Origin: Heloderma charlesbogerti
Lineage: Eukaryota; Chordata; Lepidosauria; Squamata; Helodermatidae
Direction: 5' to 3'
DNA length: 64,000 nucleotides
Assembly: GCA_026122225.1 (NCBI GenBank)
Contig: JANEZZ010001678.1
Span: 558,001-622,000, forward strand
A model generated the notes under the pieces. It saw only the letters and a list, made by a program, of their open reading frames with translations. It was not told the origin of the DNA and did no database searches. Below are positions 11,632-24,369 of the stretch, piece by piece (position 1 is the first letter of the stretch; each line of letters begins with the position of its first letter). The translations under genes and the position numbers were made by a program.

Positions 11632-11837
11632 GGGTTTATTCTGAGTATTTAAAAAAAAAACACCTAACTGCAAGAATGATGTGCTTTTTCGAGGGACTAA
11701 TATTTGTTGGTGAGTGTACTTTAAGTGGAAATCTGCTTCAAAGGAGGGCAGCTTTAACAGATGAGTTGTGCAAGACAGCTTGTTATGCAAGGAGGAGGAA
11801 AGCTATGCCCGCTGACATTCTCCCTGGTATACAACTA

Positions 11838-11935
11838 CTAAAACAACAAAGAGTCTTATGGCACCTTAAAACAGATTTATTGTGACATTAGCTTTTGTGG
11901 ACTAGACTATCCTTTGGCAGACACATGAGGTTTTA
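11838..11935 (+). repeat. Interspersed repeat ('agagtcttatggcacctta' family)
   Basis: The order 'acaaagagtcttatggcacc', 'ttattgtgac', 'gcttttgtggactaga' is typical of a widespread reptilian repeat. A second diverged copy is at 26790-26910, with 'acaaagagtcctgtgctgtg' and 'ttgcaggctagagcctac'. I cannot assign it to a superfamily. Confidence 0.55.
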
Positions 11936-13770
11936 TCCTCAGTACATCATGCATCTGGTGATGTGGGCTCTAGTCCATCCACAAAGCATATTCCACAATA
12001 ATGCCAAAAGTTTCAGTTGTTGTTTTTTTGCTACAGACTCACACAGCTATCTCTCTGGAATGTACAAATCCTCCTCCTTTGCACCCAAGTTTAGCAGAGC
12101 ACACTGTCTAGTAAGCGTATAGGGCAGCAGCCCTGTGCGTTCACATCTTTGAGTTTCATGGAATGCCCGCCTGCCCGCCCGCCCACCTGCCTTTCCTTCC
12201 TCCTCCTCCTCCTCCTCCTTAGGATTCTGTCAAAAATTTGTCTCTCGGCTAAGGTACTCAAGATTCAAAATAAGGCTTTTGTAGGACTTAATGCTCAGTC
12301 CTAGAAGCTATTTTCCCTGCCTAGAATCAGCCCTGGAATATGTTAGGGAATGAGTGTGTATGGGCATGAGCAGAGTATATTTCTGCCAACAATGAGTAAT
12401 GGGATTACTAAATCCTAGTAATTCATCTAGGATTATAAGGCAGCAGTTTCATGTCAGGATGCAAGATCTAAGTGGGTTATGAGAACCGCCATCTCTCTAA
12501 AAACTATGTTTCATAAATAGATTTCAGATTTTAACAATACGTGCACAATACCATGGGAAAAGAAAACCCTCTCCCCTGTATCAAAGTCTGCATCCTCCAA
12601 GAGATGCAAACAGATTTTCTGGATGAACATAGCACTATGTGCTGCTTACATCAAATAAAAGCAAGTGGGGGGGGGGATGAGAAAATGAGCAACGCTCCCA
12701 ACTCAAGATGCCACACCAGATCTCTTTAGTCATAAAACCATTGTATGCTGTGTATGTTTTTTAATTCTCTTTTCAAACTGTCACTCGAGCTCCTAACCCC
12801 ACTAGTTGTAATATTTTGTTGTCTACTAGTGGCAATGTTGTATAGTATGATCTAATGTGTATACTCATAAGTAAGTTCCACTGATTTAAATGAGACAATA
12901 AGTATAGCTGTCAGGACAGCCCCTCAGATCCATCCCTGCCTGCTCTCCTTCAGTTGCTTCTTAACAATGTAATCCTATGTATGTTTACTCAAATGTAAGT
13001 TATTTTGTCCCAGAGAAGTGTGCATAACTTGTAACCTGAATAACCGGAAAAAAATGTTACAAAAATAACCATTGGGCATTTGCTAAGATCACAGCCTCTT
13101 CCTGGATGTTTGGAGTGCATCATCCCCAAGACCCCAAGTAAAGGCTCAGCCCTTCCAACCCTTTGTGTGAGAGCCTGAAGATCGCTTTCTTGTTTGATGG
13201 CTGTATAAGGCGTTTTAGGTGACTCAGGATATAATACTTCATACATGCCCCATTCAGCAGTTATACTGGAGCTCATCCCAAGGTTCTGGATAAGCAAGCT
13301 TTGCCTCTAGGAAAAAGCTCTCTCCTCAGGACTGAAAAATAGCAGGAAAAGGCACAGATGCAAAAGGACAACAATTCAACAACTACCACTACAGACAGTG
13401 ATGGGAAGGAAGTGAAACTTTTGTGAAAAGACAGATTCACAGAATTCACATAAAAGCACCTACTCGTGGAAAAATCAAGCACAAGTGAGGTTATGTATCT
13501 GCCTCTCTGGGGAAGTCTTCAGATGCCGCACGTAAGAACTGGGGATTTTGGCTTCTTCAGGAAAATCTGCACACGTGGGGAAAATTAGTTGCTCTCCATT
13601 CATAATAATGTAGTAGCGGGGGGAGCTTGGAGAGGGGTGGGGAACAAGCCTCTCTCATTGGTTGAGCAGCCCCTGCCAGTTCAATGATGTCCAGTTCTAC
13701 TCCCCCCCCACCTGGAAGTATGTTCCTTTCAAGCACTGTGTGACCCATGAAAACCACATTTTAAAGGTAC

Positions 13771-14262
13771 AGAATCATAGAATCATAGAATAGTAGGGTT
13801 GGAAGGGGCCTACAAGGCCATCGAGTCCAACCCCCTGCTTAATGCAGGAATCCAAGTCAGAGCATCCCTGACAAATGGCTGTCCAGCCTCGTCTTAAACG
13901 CCTCCAGTGTGGGAGAGCCCACCACCTCCCCAGATAATTGGTTCCATTGTCGTATTGCTCTTACAGTCAGGACGTTTTTCCTGATGTTCAGCCGGAATCT
14001 GGCTTCCTGTCACTTGAGCCCATTATTCCATGTCCTGCACTCTGGGATGATCAAGAAGAGATCCTGGCCTTCTTCTCTGTGACAACCTTTCAAGTACTTG
14101 AAGAGTGCTATCATATCTCCCCTCAGTCTTCTCTTCTCAAGGCTAAACATGCCCAGTTCTTTCAGTCTCTCTTCACAGGGCTTTGTTTCCAGTCCCCTGA
14201 TCATCTTTGTTGCCCTCCTCTGAACCCTCTCCAGTTTGTCTGCATCCTTCTTAAAGTGTGAC
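13771..14262 (-). mobile_element. CR1 LINE 3' end, antisense
   Basis: Read on the minus strand this matches the CR1 3' region seen at 5260-5740. It includes the conserved translated block around [20 protein letters not shown] and the terminal CTATGATTCTATGATTCT (inverse of 13771-13790). It is truncated at its 5' side near 14262. Confidence 0.9.
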
Positions 14263-14459
14263 CAAAGCCGATTCCATGAAAATTCAGGTAATAGTCCAAT
14301 GCGCTTCTCATTCCATTGTTGTGAAGATCCCCCTTTGGTGCAAATGCTGGTGGGGTTGGGATAAGGGTGGACAGAGCTTGCCCCAAAAGAACTGTATTTC
14401 TTGTTAGGGTCCCCTCACCATGATTTTCCAACCCTAAACTTATAACATGCCTATAATGT

Positions 14460-14480
14460 ACGTGTGTGTGTGTGTGTGTG
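14460..14480. repeat. (TG)n microsatellite
   Basis: About ten TG units in a row. A second, interrupted TG tract lies at 14645-14679. Confidence 0.9.
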
Positions 14481-14644
14481 AGTGAGTGCATGCACATGTG
14501 TGCATATGTAAACAAAAAAAAAAAGAACCAATTTTTGGTGAAGAGTTGTTGAAAAGGAAGTGAAGGGGGAAATCAGAAGTGGATTGTTGAATGGAAGAGA
14601 ATGTAACGTATGTGTTTTCTGGTTGTAGTTTCCTGGCAATGGAA

Positions 14645-14679
14645 GTGTGTGTGTGTGCGTGTGCGTGCGTGTGTGTGTC
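14645..14679. repeat. (TG)n microsatellite with CG interruptions
   Basis: TG repeats mixed with TGCG units, about 35 bp long. Confidence 0.9.
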
Positions 14680-14751
14680 AATGCTTAAGAGAATGGTGCT
14701 GGGGTTTTAATCTGTGTGTGAGACATGCCATCACTCTGCAAGCCGTGCTTC

Positions 14752-14960
14752 TTAATTCTATGGGCATCTCTACACCAGCCTAAAATCCTGCACTTAAAAC
14801 AGGGCTTTCTGCTTCCATTTTAAATGCAGGATCACAATGGATCACCTTTTTCACCCGCTTCCTTTCCCCCCTCCCCTTTCCCCCTTCTTTTCCCTGTATC
14901 TGAGTCTTCTATTATCTTTCATTGATCTCACTCCTCTTCTTGCCGCTTTTCCTCTTTCGA
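14752..14960 (-). repeat. Interspersed repeat with terminal hairpin, copy 2
   Basis: This is the inverse of 1763-1960. It carries the 'ggcatctctacaccagcct' end, the hairpin arms (ATCCTGCACTTAAAAC and its partner, slightly decayed) and then the pyrimidine-rich block. It abuts an antisense CR1 fragment at about 14962. Confidence 0.6.
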
Positions 14961-14961
14961 G

Positions 14962-15270
14962 TTCAACCCCCTGCTCAATGTAGGAATCCAAGTCAGAGCA
15001 TCCCCGACAGATGGCTGTCCAGCCTCGTCTTGAACGCCTCCAGTGTGGGAGAGAGCCCACTACCTCCCTGGTAATTGGTTCCATTGCCATATTGCTCTAA
15101 CAGCAAGGAAGTTTTTCCTGATGTTCAGCCGGAATCTGGCTTCCTGTAACTTGAGCCCATTATTCTGTGTCCTGCATTCTGGGATATCGAGAAGAGATCC
15201 TGGCCTTCCTCGCTGTGACACCCCTTCAAGTACTTGAAGAGTACTATCATATCTCCCCGGAGCCACTGGT
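14962..15270 (-). mobile_element. CR1 LINE 3' fragment, antisense
   Basis: A second antisense CR1 piece, similar to 13771-14262 but missing the terminal bases and cut off near 15270. It contains 'caagtcagagcatccc' and 'cttcaagtacttgaagagta'. Confidence 0.88.
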
Positions 15271-15424
15271 TCATTTTTATGAGGCTGTAAGTGCCGGTTT
15301 AGCATGTTCATGATGAGATGCAATTATAACTGTTTTGTTTTTTTAATGAGATGTTAGTATTTTGATAGCTACTTAAGATTTAGGATTTTAAAAATCCATT
15401 TTAAAGAAATCATTCATTTTTATC

Positions 15425-15733
15425 CACCCTGACTCAGAGGTTAGGTGGCTGAGTAAAGGAAAGGTTCTTGCCGGATTCTTGAATGTGACCGAGGAAATGA
15501 AGAACTCCTTGATTTCTTCAATCAGCATTCAGTCAAAAAAGCAGCAGGTAGAACAATTGGAAAACAGGCTCTGGGTGCTGGTCCTAGTTTTCCTTCCTGA
15601 GTTGTTGGAAAAACTGAACAGTTTGAACATTGAGCTTCAAGGAAAAGGTAAACATATTTCTGGAATGATCACTTCAGTCAAGACATTCAAAGGTAGACTG
15701 AGTTTGTGGAAGTCACACTTCCAAAGGAAATAA
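15425..15733 (+). pseudogene. hAT transposase fragment (ZBED/GTF2IRD2-like)
   Basis: From about 15434 the plus strand is open and reads SEVRWLSKGKVLAGFL, then EEMKNSL, then LLEKLNSLNIELQGKGKHIS and KTFKGRLSLWKSHFQRK before a stop. In family terms this matches the middle of hAT (Charlie-type) transposases, where a WLSRGKVL motif is followed about 60 residues later by a LN-x-LN-x-x-LQGK motif and a LWE segment. Only about 100 codons survive and the N-terminal zinc finger and C-terminal dimerisation part are not visible, so it is a relic. The frame between the two motifs appears intact, which may mean moderate age. Confidence 0.7.
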
Positions 15734-17409
15734 TTTCTATACTTCTATACTTCTATACAGTAGTAAGTGAAAGGTACTTTGCATATGCGCAGAGCATATA
15801 CTCTTTATTATTAATTTGCTTTTATTTCTGCTTAAGAATTCTCTACAGAGGGCAGTATCCAATGGGGTGCTTATGCCCCTGCCAATTCTCTTACGACCCC
15901 GCCAAGTCCGTTGTACAAGTAGGAGCCTCTGCTTCCGCAACAGAGATTTAACACTTCCCAGAGGAAGCCCTGAATCAAGCAGAAATGCTAGTTTCTGGAT
16001 CAGAACAGGTTTCTGAATTGGACCTGAGTGTTTTCACTCATTTCTGGTTACCCCCGGGAAAGCTAGTTCTCTGTTCTGCAAGCAGTGGGCGCCGCTTGCA
16101 GATAGGAATTAGCAGGGCGCAGGAGAATCCGCTGTGGCGCACGCGCCCCATTGGATACTACCCCATGAATTCAGCGACTGATCTTTGGCTAGTCAATTAT
16201 TACTGTGCCTTGGTCAAAACAGGGGCTGTGCTCTCTAAGTGATATAAATATATGGGTGGGTGTCTTTGTATTTGAATTGCCTTGTAATCATCTGTTTTAT
16301 GCACTTTTAGTTCCTGTTAAAAGCTGAACTGTACCGGCTCCACCATTTTCTGCCAAATCGCACTGCTAGGCTTCCGGACTCTAGGCCAAGCCCTACCATG
16401 CATACGAGTGTTCCTATTTTCATCTGTGAAATGTTGGATGGTATGAAAAAGACACGCTGAAAAAGCCAGCATTAATGACTCTGTAGTAAAATGTGAAGTT
16501 CCACAGCCTTGGAAGTCATCACAGACCCACATGGAAAATACAGCATTCTGCTTCTGGCCCACAATATCCCTGCTCAGGATAGGCAATAATACTGATTACT
16601 GGAGAATAGCCAGGCAGTGGAAGAATTACATGGGATGGGGAAGGAGAAAAACAAAGTGCCTTGAGAACTTCTAAATATGGGACTGAAGTCAGAGAAAGAA
16701 AGCAGGTCTTTCTATCTATTCTAATCTTCCAGGGACCTTAGCAATATGTTGGCTGATTTTGTGCAAGCTAGAATGTAGGAAGGAAGTACAGTCCAGAAAA
16801 TATTTTTGCAAGCATGGGTTTGGAATGGTTGAATCTCATGCATTCTGAAGATAATTTATATCTAATGCTGATAAAAACCACTTGGCTCTTTTATATGGGA
16901 GGCATACTCTATATACCATAAGGGTTACAGAATGAAGAAATATTTTAGACAGTATGAACACTTTCTGAGGTCCTGTGTTGTATAGTTTTGCTGTTAAAGT
17001 TGGCTTCTGCAGTCCAATACTTCAGAACATAGAAGAAAAGGGAATTAGGAAAGAGACATTATTAAAAGAAGTGAATATAAAACCTGCCCAAGATGGTCGG
17101 TCAAGGCCATTATGTGTGTAAATAAAATGGTGTGTGTGTCTGTGTGTGTCTTGGATTGTTCTGGTGCTAAAGATGAGATCTGAGCTCATTGGAAAGGGGT
17201 GAGTTATGTTGCTAAAAACATGATTTTTTTTTTTTTTCAGATAAGGACACTGAATGCCCCAAACTTCAACGCGACTATGTTTTCTACACCAAAGATCGTA
17301 TGGGGCTAAGTATGGGTTGAATCTATATTTATGGTGGATCAACTCTGCTGGCAGAAGTGAACTTCCACACCCCCTCCTTCCTGCAGCAGCTTCTCCAGCC
17401 CCCTCAGAA

Positions 17410-17770
17410 TTCTACACAGAGGGTGGGTTCTCACAATCACACAGGGAAAATAAGCCACATTGGCTGATTTTCCCTCTCTGCACATGCCAGTGGCGAGCTG
17501 CCTAATTAGCATAATTACCCTCTCTGGGCACGGGTTATCATGACATCCAAACACGGCAAGGGTGGGTGGCTGGGGTGGTTTACAAACTTCCCTGAAACCC
17601 TAGAACAAGCCATGGGTTTCTGGGTGGTTTGTAAACCATGCCACCCATCCACCTCTTCAGGTTCAGTTGTCACAACAATCCATGCCTGGTGAGGGTAATT
17701 ATGCTAATTAGGCGGCTTGCAACGGGTGGCTTATTTTCTCTCCATGATTGTGCGAATCCAGTGAAAGATT
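17410..17770. repeat. Foldback repeat, about 360 bp
   Basis: The two halves are imperfect inverse copies. 'gcctaattagcataattacc' at about 17500 pairs with 'ggtaattatgctaattaggc' at about 17697. 'aaaataagccac' pairs with 'gtggcttatttt', and 'acccatgg'/'ccatgggt'-type centre sequence lies near 17612. Together they can form one hairpin with arms of about 170 bp. There is no coding content. A foldback MITE is the likely origin. Confidence 0.75.
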
Positions 17771-18242
17771 CAGGAGACCCTGCTGAATAGGGTGAGCTGT
17801 GGTGTGTGTGTCTGTGAGGGGAGAGGGAATCCCCCAAATTTGGGTTGAGGGAACTCCCATGAGTGGATCCCTTCCTCTCACAGAAGAAAGATCCTGGATC
17901 CAATCAATTATCTTTACAATTGATCCCAAAGGATAATTTATTGGGGAAATATTCCCTATTTTCTTAAAGAGAGAAAATGTAATCGAGATAATTTGTTGAT
18001 TAAAAAAATACTTCCTGTTATCTTGAATCTGTTCAAATGATATTAGCAAAGTTTGAACAGAAAACAGAATGCCATGATGTGAGTGATGCATTAGGTCTTT
18101 ATTTTTATTAGATATTTTTATCCTACTATTCTGCCAGCCGAACTCCCAAGGTGGATTACATAAAACCAATAAAGACTGTAAAAACAGTGTCAATAAAACC
18201 ATAGAAGCAGAGCAGATAACCAATAGTTGTTAAAATAGCATG

Positions 18243-18830
18243 AAAATGGTATAAGGCAGCTTCATATGTTCTTCATATGCCAGTCCATTTCCGGGCCTGA
18301 TTCAAAGTGCTGGTGGTAACATTCAAAGCCCTTAACGGCTTGGGGCCAGGTTACCCGAAGGATCGCCTCCTCCCATATGTGCCTGCCCGGACCTTAAGAT
18401 CATCATCAGTGGCCCTTCTCCGTGAGCCCCTGCCAAAGGAAGTGAGGCAGGTGGCTACTAGGAGGAGGGCTTTTTCTGCTGTGGCACCCCGGCTCTGGAA
18501 TGAGCTTCCTAGTGAGGTTCGCCTGGCACCTACATTGTATTCCTTTCAGCGCCAGGTGAAGACCTTTTTATTTTCCCAGGCATTTTAGCATTTTAGCTTT
18601 CTAAATTTTTATCTTTGCTGTTTTAAATCTGTATTTTAAACTCCTGCACTGCTGCTAGGTTTTACTGTGGTTGTATTGTTATATTGTGGTTTTAATGTTC
18701 TATATATTTTAAATTGTTTTATTGTGTGTTGTTTGGTTTTAATTTTTGTGAACCGCCCAGAGAGCTTCGGCTATTGGGTGGTATAGAAATGAAATAAATA
18801 ATAATAAATAATAATAAATAATAGAAGGGC
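18243..18830 (+). mobile_element. L2-like LINE 3' end with ORF2 C-terminus
   Basis: The frame at 18307-18585 reads FKALNGLGPGYPKDRLLPYV, then RAFSAVAPRLWNELPSEVR and an FQRQVKTFLF end. This is the conserved C-terminal tail of L2/CR1-group ORF2 proteins. It is followed by a 3' UTR with 'gaaccgcccagagagcttcg' and an ATAAATAATAATAAATAATA tail near 18795-18825. It is 5' truncated. Confidence 0.85.
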
Positions 18831-19977
18831 AACATAACAAATCACTTGCTTTGTCAAGATTTGCAGGATATGGCAAAGGGAGTTGACACATAGTCAGCAC
18901 CCTGACCTCAACATAGGCTAACGTCCCTGGGGAAGACATCATAACTGACAAGGCCCTATCTCCTTTGACAGCATGGGAACCCAGAAAAGGGCCTCTGAGG
19001 AGGGCTGTAACACTCAGGCAAATTCATGTAGGCTAGTTAGCAGACCGAATTAGAAGAAATCAGCAAAGATCATATGTAGGTATTATGCTATAAATCACTC
19101 TATCACTTCACATACATGATGTGGAAAAGGGAAAAGAACAGAAATCAGACTCTTCTGGAATACATAAAACAAAGCTTTCTTTCTTAAAAATGCTTTCCTG
19201 TTTGGCAGAGCTAGCCAGCACTGCTCAGCATCTTTCAAAGGCCAGCCCCTTTTGTTTCAAGCACACTGGCAGTTTCCATGGCAACACACTGTGCATGTAC
19301 TACACTGCCTGCATCAGAAATACCTCTGCCATTAACCTATTAGATGTGTATAGTGCATTTCTGCTAGCATTTTTATGGAATTTGTTAGCCCCGTTGGATT
19401 TTATTTTTGGAAAATAGTGAAACAGCAGGATGGAAACATATCTGCCTGGGGAGAGTACTGAAATAAACGGCCCAATGGGCCATTTATAGTAGAAGGCAGG
19501 ATTCAGAAAAGGAAGCAAGAATCGCTAGCAATCTCAGATCCTTCATTACCTACATTTATGGCCCTGGCAATGCGGGATCACATCCCAACTCAGTACAAAC
19601 TGGTCAATTTAACACTTAGTTACCAATTCCCCTCCCCGCACTTTCCTCCAGTATTTCAATATCTTGATGAGCCATGTAAAATAAGTCAAACATAGCTGCT
19701 TCCTGAAAATTTGGAGGTTTGAAGACTGGGACTTTTCCCACAACAGAGCTCTGAAAAACATAGTAGTTAGTGAGTAAGCCATAAGACCTCTGCAGCTCAT
19801 TCCCCATATGTTCTCCATAGTAAAACAAAACAAAACACTAAGAAGTGTTTAGAAGGCAGGAAAAGAAGGGAGAGGAAATCTGGGAGGCAGCAGGTAGATA
19901 AGGGACTAGAGGGGTCTTTTTTCTTTTTCTACTTTGCTATGGCATGTAGCTCGAGCTGGTGAAGGAGACCCTAAGAC

Positions 19978-20113
19978 AGCCTTCCCCAGCCTGGTGCCAC
20001 CCAGATGGTTTGGATGACAACTCCAAGGATTCCTGACTATTGACCATCCTGGCTGGGGCTGATGGGAGTTGAAATCCCAAACACCCAGAGGATCACAGGT
20101 TGGGGAAGGCTGC
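19978..20113. repeat. Short palindromic MITE
   Basis: The left end 'cagccttccccagcctggtg' is matched by the inverse of 'cacaggttggggaaggctg' at the right end. It belongs to the same general family as 11495-11631. Confidence 0.75.
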
Positions 20114-20574
20114 CCTAAGGACAACGCCTGTGTCTAAAATAATTCTAAGGGGCTTGTGCTTTCTGGGAAACTCAGCAGGCTTAGCAGAAAGGCTGCCATC
20201 TACTTTGGTTGCATATATTCAAAATTCTTCTCTTGCTGATCTGCAGATGCCAGGCAAGCAGTACAAAAGATTCATGTCCTCAGATACTTCCTTCATGCTT
20301 CAAGCCATGCTGAGGTGAAGGAAGAGCTACTACCTGGTCTACTTGGAATAGTAGGAATAAGAGCATGATTATATTCTTGTGGGAAGAAGGGAGGATTCTT
20401 CTGAGACTGCTTCTGGGAGAACCGGACAGGAAATGTAGAAACATTTTTTAGCTGAATAATTTTTTTTAATGTGGAGTTTTGCATATTGTTTTGAGCCTCC
20501 CTGTGAATATTTATATTGAAGGTGGCAGAAGAAAGTTTAGACTAAATAATTTAAAATACAGGAGTGTGTACTTA

Positions 20575-21473
20575 ACTGGAAGTAGCAGGGGAAGAAGGAG
20601 AAGACAAGGATGAAACTTTTGACAAGCAAATAGCCAGTGTTTCAAGGAAGCATGATGTAGTAGTAATGGGGGACTTCAATTTCCCCGATATTTGTTGGGA
20701 GAAAAATTCTGCAGAACATGGCCTCTTCAAGAGATTCCTGACTTGTGTTGCGGATAACTTCCTCCTACAGAAAGTAGAGGAAGGACCTAGAGGATCGGCT
20801 ATCCTTGACTTGATCCTAACCAGCAAAGATGACTTAGTGGATCAAGTAGCAGTTACAGGAACTCTGGGGGAAAGTGACCATGTTATACTTGGGTTCTTGG
20901 TTCTAAAGGAAGCAAAAGCCGAGGGTAGCCAAACACATACCCTGGATTGTATGAAAGCCAATTTTACTAAATTCAGAACAGTGATAAGTAAGGTCTCATG
21001 GCAAGCGACTCTAATCAGAAAAGGAGTCCAAGATGGGTGGGAGTTTTTTTAAAAAGGAAATTCTAAAGGCACAGTTACAAACCATTGCAACAAGAAAAAA
21101 AGGTGGAAGACAACAGAAGAAGCCAATGTGGCTTCACAAAAAGCTTAGAGATGACCTGAAAACAAACAAGGACATGTATAGGAAGTGGAAGGAAGGCCAA
21201 GCAACAAAGCAAGAGTACAGGCAGGTAGCACAGAATTGCAGGGGTGGTGTCAGGAAGGCTAAAGCTGAGAATGAGCTGGGGTTAGCGAGCGAGGCTAAAA
21301 GCAACAAGAAGGCTTTCTTCAAATACGTGCATAGTAAAAGACAGAGGAAAGAAATGTTGGTTCAGTTATTAAATAAGGATGGCCAAATTATAACAGATGA
21401 CAAAGAAAAGGCAGAAGTGCTCAATTCCTACTTTGGCTCAGTCTTCTCCCAAAAGAGGGTCTATGAGCCCCCT
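20575..21473 (+). mobile_element. CR1 LINE endonuclease region
   Basis: The plus strand encodes the C-terminal half of a CR1 apurinic endonuclease: VVVMGDFNFPDICWE near 20655, then LDLILTSKDD and ESDHVILGF, with a frameshift near 21050. The connecting region before reverse transcriptase follows (to about 21470, with LNSYFGSVFSQKR). The reverse transcriptase is missing: at 21473 the sequence switches to a copy of 6237-6878, and CR1 3' sequence resumes at about 22106. Confidence 0.9.
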
Positions 21474-22105
21474 GTTCTGTGTGTGATAAATAAAGGACAG
21501 TTGTGTTTGAGGCCTGTCTATACAACAGTTCCCCACTATGGTGAGATGTATTTAAACTGTAGTTTTATTTCTAAATTCACATGAATTAGTATATGCAAAT
21601 TTAATGCAAATTTGCCTCTTGCAGCTGACATATGGGCCATTGTCCCATATCTTGTCAGTATCCAGTAATGTCTCTGGCTATGGTATTAAAGAAAATAAAA
21701 AAAGAAGGAATCAATACACCAGGAAATGCCCATGAACCCATTTTATGCTGTTCAGGAACTAACAGCAGTGGTGTAGAGCAGTGGTCCCCAACCTTTTTGG
21801 GACCAGGGACTGGTCTGTGGAAGACAATTTTTCCACAGACAGGGGGGGGGGATGGGACCGGGCTGCAGTAGGGGTGTGGGAACCCCCCTTACCTTTGGTC
21901 TGTGGGGGGGGCAATCCGCCCCCCCCCCCCAGAATCCTCACTGGCCCTGGACTCGCCGCGGAGCTGCCGGCCGGCTCCGGCTGGGGGAGGACTTCTGGCT
22001 GCTGGGATGCAAATGGGACATTTATGTCCCTGTTCTTTGCAGTAATAGTCTATTACTGCAAAGAACAGGGCTGGAGCCGGCGAAGATTCCGGGGTGTGGG
22101 GGAGG
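21473..22105 (+). repeat. 0.64-kb duplicated segment, copy B
   Basis: This is a near-copy of 6237-6878: the Gypsy end with its AATAAA, the flank, and the hAT MITE from its CAGTGGTCCCCAACC end (about 21779). It stops inside the MITE at 'agggat' and switches to CR1 3' sequence. The MITE sits at the same flank bases as in copy A, so the duplication came after the MITE insertion. Confidence 0.85.
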
Positions 22106-22240
22106 GATGGAGGCATTGATGACAAGGCTGGACAGCCATCTGTCAGGGATGCTTTGACTTGGATTCCTGCACTGAGCAGGGGGTTGGACTCGATGGTCTT
22201 GAAGGCCCCTTCCAACCCTACTATTCTATGATTCTAAGGA
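22106..22240 (+). mobile_element. CR1 LINE 3' terminus
   Basis: This contains 'aaggctggacagccatctgt' and 'ggttggactcgatggtcttg' and ends at CTATTCTATGATTCT near 22237. It is in the same orientation as the CR1 endonuclease block at 20575-21473 and is probably the same original insertion. Confidence 0.88.
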
Positions 22241-22860
22241 CTATCTTCAGCTTGCAGGAAAAGTTGACAGATGAGGTGTGTGTATGATGAAGGGAGGAGG
22301 GAAAAAAACCCTTACAAACCCCTTAGCCTACTGTTAGAGGTAGGGAAGAGGCAATTTCATGCACTGGACAGAACTTATACCGTGGCTGTATGGGGCAGCC
22401 CTCTACAAACACCTGGGCTACAACCCCTCTTCCTGCTGAGCTTGCCAGTTTGTCCTGGCCCCAGGTCTACACTATCTACAGCAAACTGACACACAGAAAT
22501 TTCTCATTTGAAGCTTTTCCTGCATGGAGATAAGTGGTAGGAAAATTGTCACCTGCTAAATCTCTATGTTGGGCAGAGTTTCCAATGAATAGGAAAAAAC
22601 CTGTCTAGCTTGTTCTTTGGTGTGTTTGTTTTCCTTTAACATCTAGATGTGCAGAAGTCAACATGTGCTCCTATCTGTACATAATACAATGATGAAAAGC
22701 ACAGCTACAGCAGCTGGTGGAAAAGTTGGCAATTCCAGTAAGAAAAGGTGGCAACCCTACTCCCTCAGTATTTCATTGGCAACTCCTGAGGATTGTGACA
22801 TGGTGGAATTTATCATTTTCTCCAACTTTTCATTTTAAGCAACTGCCTGGCTGTGTTAAC

Positions 22861-23099
22861 TAGGCCTAGATCTACACTAGTGTTTTTTAGCGGCATGGAA
22901 GTGCACTGATGACTGTTGGGGCACATTACACATTCCATATACCACTTCTGTAGCGTTATTTCCCGCTTTTTATTCTGTATTATCCAAAATACTGCAACAG
23001 ATGTCATTGTGTGTGCCACGAGGTATAAATGTGCAAGAGGAATATAGCGTTACCATGATGGGATCATACTGATGTGACACGAGGTGTAGATCTGGCCTA
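22861..23099. repeat. MITE with GATCTACAC terminal repeats
   Basis: The left end reads TAGGCCTAGATCTACAC and the right end GTGTAGATCTGGCCTA, an inverted repeat with one base inserted. The element is about 239 bp with no coding frame. The ends are compatible with a TA target duplication, but I cannot prove it. Confidence 0.65.
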
Positions 23100-24369
23100 T
23101 ATCTCCCCATTGTATATCACTTGCAATCTGATTTCGAAACATCTAGCATTAGATTGCACATTAAAAACAACAACACGTTAATGGTATGGAGGGGAGAAAA
23201 GTATGGACAAGACTGTACTTTTAAAAAAACTGGATCTGCTCTTGTGCCTTTAATGGCAGCTCAATACAAAGACATGTATCTGGTGGAACGTTCCCCATCA
23301 TTTTATTATCTTCATACCAGGAGAAGCGCCAACTGCTACTAAAGACTTAGGAGCCCTGCCAGTAAGAAAAGTGGCAACCCTATAGGAACCACCAACACCA
23401 CCAGAACAAAAAACGATGTTCAGTGATAGAGTTTGTAGTTTCTGTCCAGGAAAACTAATGGACAGTTGCTGAACTTCCAGGAAAACTGCTCATTAGGACA
23501 TTAACATCACCCTACTGAGGTACGGGTGATGAGACGTTAACAGCTATGTGACAAGGCAGTAATCCAATAGGTGAGGCTTTCCCTATCATTGTCTCTCCAT
23601 GCAAGAAAAACTTTCATTTGCAGAATTTCTGCTTTCATGAAACTATTAAATGCACAGGTGCCCCACTAGAAAAAATACTGGAAATCCTACAGATTACTAG
23701 ATGGTAATCAGAGCCTCAGACGATCACTTCTATTGGGAAAATAAGCACCAAACCACATGTTACCTTTTCTGCATAATTCTGGTCTTGAGTGCAGGGTTTT
23801 CCCCCCTGCAAATTCTTGTGTGGGGGCCATGATCTAGATCGTGACCCTAGCCTGGGGAATAGGGGCCTTTGACACACATTGTGGTCCCAAGCTGGATCAG
23901 GAGCCCAGTGCCTCAGTTTGCATCGCTGAAAAAGGGTCCATTCATTTACATTGCACTGCCAAAAAAGGATCAAATTGCAGGTGTGGGCCCTCTGATCCAG
24001 GTCAAAGACCCTGTATTACCCATGAGGGTCTAGTTTGGAGGCCTCATTCTGGCATATTGTAAAAAATCTCCAACAACCCTGCACCCAAGGTGAGAACTAC
24101 GCAGCTATGGCAATGTGTAGTCTGGCCCTAAAACTGCAGAAAATTGGGCAAGAGTGCTGAACAATCCTGATTTCTTAATGTTTAAAGTGCATGCAAGGCT
24201 GGAGACAAATGTCCTAGTTAATTCATAAGCACGGGCTCAAGAATGTGAAGTCTGCTCTTGGGCTACTCTGAGCTGAAGTGGCCTGGATGCAGGGCCAGTA
24301 TCATGGGTCAGCATGGTTGGGCAGTGACTGAGGCTGAAACCCCAGCAGAAAGCCCTACTGCTGACCCCT

